Assembly: GCA_963710615.1 (NCBI GenBank)
Contig: CAVQBF010000008.1
Location: 620,001 to 684,000, forward strand
Direction: 5' to 3'
Source: GCA-2746605 sp963710615
GTDB taxonomy: Bacteria > Bacteroidota > Ignavibacteria > Ignavibacteriales > Melioribacteraceae
Length of the DNA: 64,000 nucleotides
Positions 1 through 8,768 of the stretch are shown piece by piece. The translations under genes were made by a program, and so were the position numbers. The notes below the pieces were generated by a model that saw only the letters and a program-made list of their open reading frames with translations, had not been told where the DNA came from and searched no databases. How positions within the stretch are numbered: the stretch's first letter is position 1; the number at the start of each line of letters is the position of its first letter.

Positions 1-186
1 TTCGCTTTCTTTAATAGCAATATTATAATTATCAGCATAATACAAGTCGTTAACCACAACCGAATCTTTATTCCCAGCTGTTAATTTTAACGGTTCAATT
101 AAATCTTCAATTCTCTGTTTTTCTTGACATGCATTAATAATGATTAAAAGCGCGAGTGAAATAGAAATGACATTAATTTTTCTCAT
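1..186 (-). CDS. Putative lipoprotein, N-terminal part only
   Basis: The reading frame starts at the ATG at 186 and is still open at the left edge, so only about 62 residues are visible. It begins with a basic start (MRK), a hydrophobic stretch and an Ala-Cys lipobox around residues 15-20, the layout of a signal peptidase II substrate. The visible mature part is polar, with no recognisable domain. It is divergent from recQ, so the 160 bp between them should hold both promoters. I do not recognise the family. That it is a membrane-anchored lipoprotein is an inference from the signal sequence. Confidence 0.6.
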   Translation of the reverse strand, partial: MRKINVISISLALLIIINACQEKQRIEDLIEPLKLTAGNKDSVVVNDLYYADNYNIAIKESE

Positions 187-346
187 TAGATAATCCTAAT
201 ATTCATTTGATTGATTTCAAAAATAGTAAGGTGATCTAGAAAAACCAAGATTATAAATAAAGCAATTTACTTAGTTAATACTAAAAAATTGAGCAAGAAA
301 CATACATTTATTATTTTATATTTTAAATTCTAAAACCTTTTCTGCT

Positions 347-2503
347 ATGAATGCAAAATCAATACTAAATAATACTTTCGGCTATGATGAATTTAGACCG
401 CTTCAAGAGAGAATAATTGAAACAATTCTGGCAAAACAAGACTCGCTGGTTGTAATGCCAACAGGCGGCGGAAAATCGCTTTGTTACCAAATACCTGCAT
501 TACTGTTTAATGGACTTACAATTGTCATCTCTCCGTTAATTTCATTAATGAAAGACCAGGTAGAACAATTGACAGAACTTGGTGTAAATGCTGTTTTCTT
601 AAATAGTTCACTTTCGCCGGAAGATTACAAAATAAATGAAGAGCAAATAAGAACCGGTAAAGCAAAATTATTATACGTTGCACCTGAAACTCTTTCGATG
701 GAAAAAACTCTATCTCTGCTTGCCAAGGTTATAGTTGATTGCATCACAATTGATGAAGCGCATTGCATTTCTGAATGGGGACACGATTTTCGTCCCGATT
801 ACAGACAGATAGCGGATATAAGCAAAAGATTTAACTCCGCTGTTACTGTGGCTTTTACCGCAACGGCAACTCCAAGAGTGCAAGACGATATAATTAAGAG
901 TTTAAAACTAAAAAATGCTGAAAAGTTTGTTGCAAGTTTTAACAGAAAAAATCTTTTTTTACAAATTGTTCCTAAATCAGATCCATTTTCTCAAACAGTT
1001 CAATTTCTGAATAAATATCCTGATCAATCGGGAATTATCTATTGTTTTTCCCGCAAGCAAGTTGATGAATTAGCCGATGATTTACATGATCTGAATTTTT
1101 CTGTTCGTCCTTATCATGCGGGACTTTCTGATGAAGATAGAAAAAAGCACCAAGAAGAATTCATAAGAGATGATGTGCAAATAATTGTTGCAACAATTGC
1201 TTTTGGTATGGGAATAAATAAGCCAAATGTAAGGTTTGTAATTCATTATGATCTGCCCAAAAATATTGAATCTTATTATCAAGAAATTGGAAGAGCAGGC
1301 AGGGATGGATTAAGGGCTCATTGCCTCTTAATTTTTGGTTACGGAGACATAAGTAAGATAAATTATTTTATTGACCAAAAGGAAGATAAAGAAAGACGTA
1401 TTGCAAAGATGCACTTAAGTGCATTGATCACCTTTGCAGAATCTTACGATTGTAGACGAATACCTTTGCTTACCTACTTTGGTGAAAATCATACCGCACA
1501 AAACTGTGAAATGTGTGATAACTGCATTAAAGAAACTAAAGGAATGAGTGATGTAACAATAGAGGCGCAAAAATTCTTGTCATGTGTAAAACGTACCGGC
1601 GAAATATTCGGCGCCATATATATAGTTGATGTGCTTCGTGGCTCTAAGGCACAAAAGGTAATCAATAACAATCATCATAATTTATCTACTTACGGAATTG
1701 GGAAGGACCTTTCTAAAGAACAATGGCTTAACCTTTCTCGTCAGTTTGTGCAAAAGAATTTATTGCTAAAAGATTTTGAATATGGGAGTTTGAAAATCAC
1801 AGATACCGGAAGTGAATTGCTGAGTGGTAATTTGAAAGTAAGTGGAAAATTAATGGAGGATGTGTTAAAAATTACTCCTCAATCAAAAGCTGAATTGGAT
1901 TATGATAAACAATTATTTGAATTACTTAGAAGCAAGAGAAAATCAATTGCCGATAAAGCAAATGTGCCACCCTATGTAATTTTTCCCGATAAAACATTAA
2001 TTGAAATGGCCACATATTTCCCTCAATCAGAAACCAACTTAAGGAAAATACATGGGGTTGGCGAACTTAAGTTTAAGAGATATTCGAAACAATTTTTACC
2101 GATTATTATAGAATATTGCAGTTCAAACAAACTAAAAGAGAAAGCCAATACTAAAAGGAGTTCGAGAGTATCACAAGTAAAAATCGCTCGAATGCGTTAT
2201 CAAGAAATTGGTGAAATGTATAAACAATGTAAAACATTTGATGAAATTCTAAGTAAGTTAAATATTAAGCAAAACACAGTAATTGATCACTTGGTAAAAT
2301 ATGTTCAAGAAGGAAACATAATTAATACAGAGCCATTAACAGAATTATTAAATCTTAAAAATGATAAGAAGATTAAAGTATTTAAAGCATTTGAAAAGGT
2401 TGGTTCAAATTATTTAAAACCGGTTTTTGATGAACTTAATGGAACAGTAGACTATGAAGATTTAAGAATTTTACAAATTTGTTATATTATGGAAAAAAAT
2501 TAG
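347..2503 (+). CDS. recQ: ATP-dependent DNA helicase RecQ
   Basis: 3'-5' DNA helicase acting in recombination repair and at stalled forks. All RecQ parts are present in order: Walker A MPTGGGKS (residues 37-44), DEAH box (136-139), the FTATATP motif, and the arginine-finger motif QEIGRAGRDG. The zinc site has four cysteines (C369, C387, C390, C393). An RQC winged helix follows, then an HRDC domain at about 516-590. The last ~110 residues resemble the extra helix-turn-helix domain common in long RecQ proteins of this group. The length (718 residues) fits that type. The next gene starts directly at the stop codon, so the two are probably co-transcribed. Confidence 0.97.
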   Translation: MNAKSILNNTFGYDEFRPLQERIIETILAKQDSLVVMPTGGGKSLCYQIPALLFNGLTIVISPLISLMKDQVEQLTELGVNAVFLNSSLSPEDYKINEEQIRTGKAKLLYVAPETLSMEKTLSLLAKVIVDCITIDEAHCISEWGHDFRPDYRQIADISKRFNSAVTVAFTATATPRVQDDIIKSLKLKNAEKFVASFNRKNLFLQIVPKSDPFSQTVQFLNKYPDQSGIIYCFSRKQVDELADDLHDLNFSVRPYHAGLSDEDRKKHQEEFIRDDVQIIVATIAFGMGINKPNVRFVIHYDLPKNIESYYQEIGRAGRDGLRAHCLLIFGYGDISKINYFIDQKEDKERRIAKMHLSALITFAESYDCRRIPLLTYFGENHTAQNCEMCDNCIKETKGMSDVTIEAQKFLSCVKRTGEIFGAIYIVDVLRGSKAQKVINNNHHNLSTYGIGKDLSKEQWLNLSRQFVQKNLLLKDFEYGSLKITDTGSELLSGNLKVSGKLMEDVLKITPQSKAELDYDKQLFELLRSKRKSIADKANVPPYVIFPDKTLIEMATYFPQSETNLRKIHGVGELKFKRYSKQFLPIIIEYCSSNKLKEKANTKRSSRVSQVKIARMRYQEIGEMYKQCKTFDEILSKLNIKQNTVIDHLVKYVQEGNIINTEPLTELLNLKNDKKIKVFKAFEKVGSNYLKPVFDELNGTVDYEDLRILQICYIMEKN

Positions 2504-3760
2504 GTGTCTATGAAAAAACAAACTCAAATTACTTGCCCCAGTTGCGGAACCGAAATAGATGTACAAGATATCATTTCACATCAATTGGAAGAAGATCTTA
2601 AGAAAGAATACAATGCTAAATTTGCAGATGAAAAGAAAAGGTTTGAAACTCAAGAAGCTTTATTGAAAAAAGAAAAGGTAGAGTTTGAAAACCAGAAAGC
2701 CAAAGAATCCGAAATTTTCAATAAACGTTTAGCTGAGAAGATTAAAGAAGAAAAGGAAAAATACTCTGCTGAAATTAAGAAAAAATTAGTAGAGGAACAA
2801 TCTGACCAGTTGGCAGAACTCCAAAAAGAATTGAATGAGAAATCTGAACAGATTAGAGAACTAAACAAAAGCAAAGCCGAAATTGAGCGACTGAAAAGAG
2901 AAAAAGAAGAATTAAAAGAAAGTATAGAAGCTGAAACACAAAAAGTATTGAATGAAAAACTTACCGAAGAAAAGCAAAAAATAAGAAAAATTGAAGCAGA
3001 TAAGGTTGAATTGAAATTAAGAGAATATGAAAAGCAGATAGAAGACCAAAAGAAACTTGTTGAAGAAATGAAGCGAAAGCAAGAGCAAGGTTCAATGCAA
3101 ATGCAGGGAGAAATTCAAGAATTAGCAATTGAAGAATGGTTATCAAATAATTTCCCTTTAGATAAAATTGATGAAATTAAGAAAGGTGCGCGTGGTGCTG
3201 ATTGTCTGCAAATAGTAAATACCAGAACCAGACAAAACTGTGGAACTATTTATTATGAAAGCAAGAGAACAAAGGAATTCCAGAAGGGCTGGTTAGAAAA
3301 ATTTAAAGCCGATCTTGGTGAAAAAGGGGCTGATCTTGGTGTTCTTGTAACCGATGCAATGCCATCCGAAATGGAAAGGATGGGACTGAAAGAAGGTATT
3401 TGGATTTGCACTTTTGAAGAATTTAAGGGACTTTGTTTTGTTTTAAGAGAATCTTTAATTCAACTAAAAGAGGCTATATCTTCTCAGGAAAACAAAGGGG
3501 ATAAAATGAGTATGCTTTACGATTTTCTTACAAGCAATGAATTTAAATTCGAGATTGAAGCAATTGTTGAAGGTTTTACTCAAATGAAGGAAGATCTTGA
3601 GAGTGAAAAAAGATCCATGCAACGAATTTGGAAAACAAGAGAAAAGCAAATAGAAAAAGTTGTAACCAATACAGTAAATATGTACGGTTCTATAAAAGGC
3701 ATTGCTGGTAAAGCAATTGGATCAGTTAAAGCTCTGGAATTGCCTGAAGGCGATAACTAA
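2504..3760 (+). CDS. DUF2130 coiled-coil protein with nuclease-like C-terminal domain
   Basis: The N-terminus has a CPSCGTE zinc-ribbon half-site (C11, C14). A long charged coiled coil rich in Lys and Glu follows (about residues 25-200). The C-terminal part from about 205 has GARGAD and YESKRTK, which fit the D...ExK spacing of restriction-endonuclease-like folds; this is the DUF2130 pattern. The biochemical role of the family is not established. The frame opens with GTG directly after the recQ stop; an in-frame ATG at 2510 is an equally good start. The tight coupling to recQ suggests a DNA-processing role, but that is inference. It converges with the ParA gene, 4 bp away. Confidence 0.8.
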   Translation: MSMKKQTQITCPSCGTEIDVQDIISHQLEEDLKKEYNAKFADEKKRFETQEALLKKEKVEFENQKAKESEIFNKRLAEKIKEEKEKYSAEIKKKLVEEQSDQLAELQKELNEKSEQIRELNKSKAEIERLKREKEELKESIEAETQKVLNEKLTEEKQKIRKIEADKVELKLREYEKQIEDQKKLVEEMKRKQEQGSMQMQGEIQELAIEEWLSNNFPLDKIDEIKKGARGADCLQIVNTRTRQNCGTIYYESKRTKEFQKGWLEKFKADLGEKGADLGVLVTDAMPSEMERMGLKEGIWICTFEEFKGLCFVLRESLIQLKEAISSQENKGDKMSMLYDFLTSNEFKFEIEAIVEGFTQMKEDLESEKRSMQRIWKTREKQIEKVVTNTVNMYGSIKGIAGKAIGSVKALELPEGDN

Positions 3761-3764
3761 GATT

Positions 3765-4586
3765 CTATAATTCTTCTAGATATTCAGTATCAGCAAAACT
3801 TTGTATTTGTTCACCCCCAACAGAAATATTTCGCTCCATTAGTTCCTCCGCCAATTGTCTATAAGCAATAGAGGATTTAGCATGGGGTTCTACAATTATA
3901 ACAGGATCTTTTCTAAAAGAAGCTTCTTCTGCAGCAACATTTTTAGGAATTGCTGTTGTTAACATTAAGTTAGGATATAATCTATATAATTCTTTCTTCG
4001 CCGAAAATGAAGCTCTAGTATTAATTTCATGCATTGTAAGAAAAATGCCTTCAACTTTTAAATTTGGATTGTTGTTTTGTGAGACAGACTCAATTCTTTT
4101 TAGAAATTTTTCAATCGGGGCTATAGAAAACATACTGCTCTTTACCGGAATTAAAACTGAATCGGCAATATTTAATACCTTAGCTGTCATTCCAACTAAT
4201 GTTGGTGGAGAATCAATTAAAACGAAATCATAACCTGAAATAAATGGCTTGATTTGGTGTTCAAATAACTGAGTATCATTATTGAATTCATTAAGCAATA
4301 GTTCTTCTTCGTATGAAATACTTTTAAAGGGAAGAATATCAAAGTAGGGATTTTCAGTAGTATTTATTGCCTCCTCGCAATTTCTTGTATAACTCATAAC
4401 ATCATATAAAGTACCTATCTCAGGATCATCAGGAAGACCAAATGCAATTGCACATTGGTTCGAAGGATCAGCATCAATAAGTAATACTCTCTTTTGTTTT
4501 TCGGCTAAGGCAATAGCTAGGTTTACGGCAGAAGTGGTTTTTGCAACACCGCCTTTTGGCATTGCAAGAGCAATTATTTTTCCCAT
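3765..4586 (-). CDS. ParA/MinD-family ATPase (orphan ParA)
   Basis: Deviant Walker A ATPase that uses ATP-dependent dimerisation to position DNA or other cargo. The N-terminus has the signature KGGVAKTTSAVNLA near residues 11-24, including the signature lysine. LLIDADPSNQCA follows, then a FVLIDSPPTL Walker B region. The length (273 residues) fits a small ParA without an N-terminal helix-turn-helix. No parB or parS-like site is adjacent, so this is probably not the main chromosome partition protein. It may position another cargo or belong to the Soj-like orphans. The upstream neighbour on the same strand is the lamin-tail protein, 87 bp away. Confidence 0.88.
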   Translation of the reverse strand: MGKIIALAMPKGGVAKTTSAVNLAIALAEKQKRVLLIDADPSNQCAIAFGLPDDPEIGTLYDVMSYTRNCEEAINTTENPYFDILPFKSISYEEELLLNEFNNDTQLFEHQIKPFISGYDFVLIDSPPTLVGMTAKVLNIADSVLIPVKSSMFSIAPIEKFLKRIESVSQNNNPNLKVEGIFLTMHEINTRASFSAKKELYRLYPNLMLTTAIPKNVAAEEASFRKDPVIIVEPHAKSSIAYRQLAEELMERNISVGGEQIQSFADTEYLEEL

Positions 4587-4673
4587 AATAGTTCAGTTTC
4601 GTTATTAGTTTTTAGATAAATTAGTTTGCAAACTTAATAAAAATAATTTTAAAAATTTGTGATATATATATCA

Positions 4674-7600
4674 TTAGAGTTTTCTTGCAACCACTACAAC
4701 TTCCTTAACAACCTCAACAATATTATTATTGCTGTTTATGGCTTCGAGTAGAATGATATAAATACCAATTCTCAGGGGGTTTTTGTCTCTATCCAGTCCA
4801 TCAAATATTATTGTGCCTTTTGAGCCAGTTGGCCGATTATTAACTAATGAACGTATAAACCTTCCTTTACTGTCATAAATTCTAACTCTAATTTGTGAAA
4901 CGGGTTGAGTAAGGTTGTAGTTAATGTGCGTAAAATCCTCAAAACCATCATTATCCGGCGAAAACGGATTGGGGACAATTTCAAGTTTAGCTTTTGTCGT
5001 AAGATTTTCTACATTTATTGAATTCTGTAACCCTGGGGAAGCTCCAAATTCATTAACCGAACTGCTCCAATTACTTCCATTATTTCTGCTTAGATTATGA
5101 TTAATTATTTCAAGTGAAATATTTTTTGTTTCGGTTAATGCTGAATTATGCCAAGTTTCCGAATACTCTAGTGAATCAATAATATTATTTCTTATATCTT
5201 TCAAATATAACTTTTTGCCGGCATTAGTTAAATTCAGTGAGCTTAAATTCAATATTGTAATATTTTCATTCTCACCTAGCCAAGTATAATTTTCTAATAT
5301 TGAGGAATCGGCAGCTATTACAAAATAGTTATTTGGTTTAAATGAGAAGCTATTATTTGAAATATAATAATACTCCCCTTTTGTATCCTCAATTTTCCAA
5401 CCACCTATTTCAATTAATTTTTCTGAGCGATTAAATATTTCAAGAAATTCTGAATTTGTCTCTGAAGGATTAAACATTATTTCAGTAAAAACGACATCAT
5501 CAAAATAGTATTCTGGAATGTTTAAAAATGAATTTTCCTCACCGGGCGTACTTTTAGTTGGTGATAATGAGAAAGTCCAATTTGATAAATCAACAGAGGG
5601 TTGATTAAGACTTACTCGCTCTAAAGAGGTTGAAATATTAAAACTACTTGAGACTTCATAAGCAACACTGTCAATTACTGCATCCCTGAAATCGTATATG
5701 ATAACAGCATCTTTTATATTGCTCAAATTTGGGAAATTAGTTTGCAAAACTTTTACATCATCATCAAAAATATTACTTGCATAATAATCACTGATGATAA
5801 TATATTCCTCTGGTAATAACATTGTTGGAGATTCAGTAATAATCGAACTATTGGTTAAATCGCCAACCGACCAATTTTTTAGATCGATAGTGCTATCAGA
5901 ATTATTTACAATTTCTATCCATTCAGGATTCCCAGCGGAAGGTTTGAACATAATTTCATTGATCAAAACTGTATTTTCATTAAATCCAGGAACAATTATT
6001 TTTTCAATATAATTGTTGATTTTGTCTTCATCAGATTCAAAAGTTATTTTGGCCAAAATTGTTAATGTATCAGTAAGAAATATTCTTCTATTTGCTTCAA
6101 TTGTTATGGAATCATTTGATGCCAATGATAAATTATAAAAAGTATCCAAAACATAATTTCTAAATTTATCTCTGTAACTAAATTCAATACTAAAGTTATC
6201 AGCATTGAAATTACCAAAATTATTAACTTTAGCAATAATACTAATGCTATCTCCAGCAACAGGATATTTTGGGTCAGTAAGAATTGAACAAATTGAAAGA
6301 TCATACTTTTTTGGTGTAACACTATTTATTCTTCCCGGTGTACTTCCCTCTAAATCTATTGAGGTTTTCCAATTGTTTTTGTTTGTTGAAACAAAATCAA
6401 GATTAATTCTCTCGAGTGATCTGCCTCCAGTTCCACCCCAATCATTTGTATATTGAATAGAATCAATTATTCTATTATTTATATCTCTAATAATTATCCC
6501 ATCTTCATCATTGTTCAAATTAGCAAAAGGAAGTTCAATTATCGCTGAGTTAATATTTTTATGAAAATCGTATATTGACCTGCTTTTAGTGATTACCAAA
6601 TAACTTTGTTTTGGAAATATATATTGAGCTTCAATTTTTTTATAGACAGGATTTGTCAATACATCTCCAATAGCCCACTTATTAATATCTATATCGAAAG
6701 CTGAATTATTATAAAGTTCTATCCACTCCGGCTCAAAATTAATAGGTGAATACATTATCTCGTTAACTAATATTGAGGATTTAGGATAAGAAGGCTGAAG
6801 TTGAAAAAGGTATTGGTTATTTGTTGTGTCATCATCTTTGACATTTAACTTAAAAATATAATTTACAGTTAAATTTGTCACAAAATAATCATTAAGTAAG
6901 CTTATTATTATTGAATCATTATTTGCTAAAGAAAATATATCCGTGGTCTCTAAAGAATTATTTGCAATACTATCGGCATCCGGATCATCAAATAGCGTAA
7001 TATTAAAATTGACTGTTTCCTTGCCAATATTTTTAACCTTTACCAAAAATTTTGTTTTTGTATCAATCAATGGATTTTCCGGACTGGTAAAAACTGAATC
7101 TATAGTTAAATCATAATCCTTCTGAGTAACACTATTGATTAGGCCTGGAGTAGGGAAAATACTTTCCATCCAACTATTTTTATCTGTGCTTGGTAAAGTT
7201 GGATCAATCCGTTCAAGTGAATTGCCATTATTCCCACCCCAGTCAGGAACATAAGCTAATGAATCAATAACACGATTTAGTGAATCTAGTACTATAATTT
7301 TATCACCTGAATTATTAAGAGCTGGTAAATTTGTTACTACTAAGTTTTCAATTGTGGGATAAAAATTAATAATTGTGCTATCATCAGAAAATACGATATA
7401 ATGTTTTGGTTTTAATATAAATCTGCTATTTCGTACTCTCAGTGTATCAGAGTTATCTGCAATTTGATACTTGTTTAAATCAATTTCTTTTTCACTCTTA
7501 TTATAAATCTCAACCCATTCCGGTTCATCATTTTTCGGTGCATACATTATTTCGTTAATCAGCAAGTCCCCAGGCAATTCGTTTATACTAATAGCCATTA

Positions 7601-8504
7601 TTGTTATTTGTGCGAAGTTATTTAAAATAAATTCATCTTGTGGATATTCAACCTCTGCAATAAATTTATTTTCACCTGCGTTCAATTCAGTAAAAATAAT
7701 TTTTTTATCAAGCGAGTCCCCCGGACTGATGTGAGGAACAAAAGCATTAAAAATAACTTCTTCATTTTCACCTTTATTATTCTGGTTTTCATCATAGTAC
7801 ACTTTTATATAGAATTCTTTTACCTCGTCACTGCCAATGTTCTTTAATTGAACTCCAAGATTGACAGATTCGCCTAATATTACAAATGACTTATTGGCAT
7901 AGAAATTACTTATCGATATGTCAAATTGAGTTTTAGAAACAGAATTTTTCTTACCGGGAGTTCCATTTATAATTTTTGAGTTCGACCATAATGAATCACT
8001 AAAATCAATTCTTTCATCAGAAAAATCTTTATCATTGTCCGCTGAATAAATGTAAGTGTCCAGAGTATCTTCAATTGAATTTATAAGATAAATTTTACGA
8101 TTACTTGTATTAGCCATTCCACTGCTTCCAAACGCGTTATCATCCAGCTTGAATATTAAAGCATCCCCGGGTATTAAATTTTTATAAATACCATTTTCAA
8201 AATCATAATCACCCTCAAAAATTATTGCATATTGATGTGGATATAATAAATAGTTTGATGTTTGAGAAATTATTTCATCCGGCGAGATTGTATAATACTT
8301 AATTTTAAAATTTTGAAGGTCTATCGGTGATTCAGAGTAATTATAAATTTCAATAAACTCACTATTGGCCTCAGAAGTATTGAACATAACCTCTGTTAAA
8401 ATTACTGATTGCGCTTGAGATATATTCAGCATTATAGAAAAAAGGGAAAGGAATACAAATACAAATCGATAATTCGCATGACAAGGGGGAAGTGATAACA
8501 TCAT
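4674..8504 (-). CDS. Secreted lamin-tail / CARDB repeat protein with FlgD-like C-terminal domain
   Basis: A 1276-residue exported protein. A signal peptide with a hydrophobic stretch ends near residue 31 (SQA before Q). Five lamin-tail domains start at about residues 33, 315, 576, 845 and 1005, each opening with a form of NEIM(Y/F)xP...EW(I/V)E(I/L)xN. CARDB-like beta domains lie between the first four (about 195, 465, 735). The middle repeats look like internal duplications of about 265 residues, each ending in SLERI...NSVT. The C-terminus from about 1173 (NPFSPDNDG) is a FlgD-Ig-like module typical of surface proteins in Ignavibacteria and relatives. It is probably a cell-surface or secreted adhesin-like protein; its function is unknown. 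Confidence 0.85.
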   Translation of the reverse strand: MMLSLPPCHANYRFVFVFLSLFSIMLNISQAQSVILTEVMFNTSEANSEFIEIYNYSESPIDLQNFKIKYYTISPDEIISQTSNYLLYPHQYAIIFEGDYDFENGIYKNLIPGDALIFKLDDNAFGSSGMANTSNRKIYLINSIEDTLDTYIYSADNDKDFSDERIDFSDSLWSNSKIINGTPGKKNSVSKTQFDISISNFYANKSFVILGESVNLGVQLKNIGSDEVKEFYIKVYYDENQNNKGENEEVIFNAFVPHISPGDSLDKKIIFTELNAGENKFIAEVEYPQDEFILNNFAQITIMAISINELPGDLLINEIMYAPKNDEPEWVEIYNKSEKEIDLNKYQIADNSDTLRVRNSRFILKPKHYIVFSDDSTIINFYPTIENLVVTNLPALNNSGDKIIVLDSLNRVIDSLAYVPDWGGNNGNSLERIDPTLPSTDKNSWMESIFPTPGLINSVTQKDYDLTIDSVFTSPENPLIDTKTKFLVKVKNIGKETVNFNITLFDDPDADSIANNSLETTDIFSLANNDSIIISLLNDYFVTNLTVNYIFKLNVKDDDTTNNQYLFQLQPSYPKSSILVNEIMYSPINFEPEWIELYNNSAFDIDINKWAIGDVLTNPVYKKIEAQYIFPKQSYLVITKSRSIYDFHKNINSAIIELPFANLNNDEDGIIIRDINNRIIDSIQYTNDWGGTGGRSLERINLDFVSTNKNNWKTSIDLEGSTPGRINSVTPKKYDLSICSILTDPKYPVAGDSISIIAKVNNFGNFNADNFSIEFSYRDKFRNYVLDTFYNLSLASNDSITIEANRRIFLTDTLTILAKITFESDEDKINNYIEKIIVPGFNENTVLINEIMFKPSAGNPEWIEIVNNSDSTIDLKNWSVGDLTNSSIITESPTMLLPEEYIIISDYYASNIFDDDVKVLQTNFPNLSNIKDAVIIYDFRDAVIDSVAYEVSSSFNISTSLERVSLNQPSVDLSNWTFSLSPTKSTPGEENSFLNIPEYYFDDVVFTEIMFNPSETNSEFLEIFNRSEKLIEIGGWKIEDTKGEYYYISNNSFSFKPNNYFVIAADSSILENYTWLGENENITILNLSSLNLTNAGKKLYLKDIRNNIIDSLEYSETWHNSALTETKNISLEIINHNLSRNNGSNWSSSVNEFGASPGLQNSINVENLTTKAKLEIVPNPFSPDNDGFEDFTHINYNLTQPVSQIRVRIYDSKGRFIRSLVNNRPTGSKGTIIFDGLDRDKNPLRIGIYIILLEAINSNNNIVEVVKEVVVVARKL

Positions 8505-8768
8505 TAATCTATATTTTTATTAGTAATTTCTAGATAAAATCAAATAGAATTACAAACAAATATTTGATAGAATTTAAAGCATCCTAAATTGTATAGTATA
8601 AATTTATGGAATACCTGAGATTTTTTCCACATTAGAAATTTTTGGATCATTAAATTTTTCTGCTCGCTTTTTCGTGCATTTATCATATATTTAAGAAATA
8701 AAACTCACCACAGTATATGAATATAAATTTTATATTAATAAAGCATTTTTATCTATAGAGGATATCAA

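Noticed and set aside
4674..8504. Possible CRISPR or tandem DNA repeat
   Set aside because: The repeats are at the protein level, hundreds of bases apart and diverged. There are no short regular repeat-spacer units.
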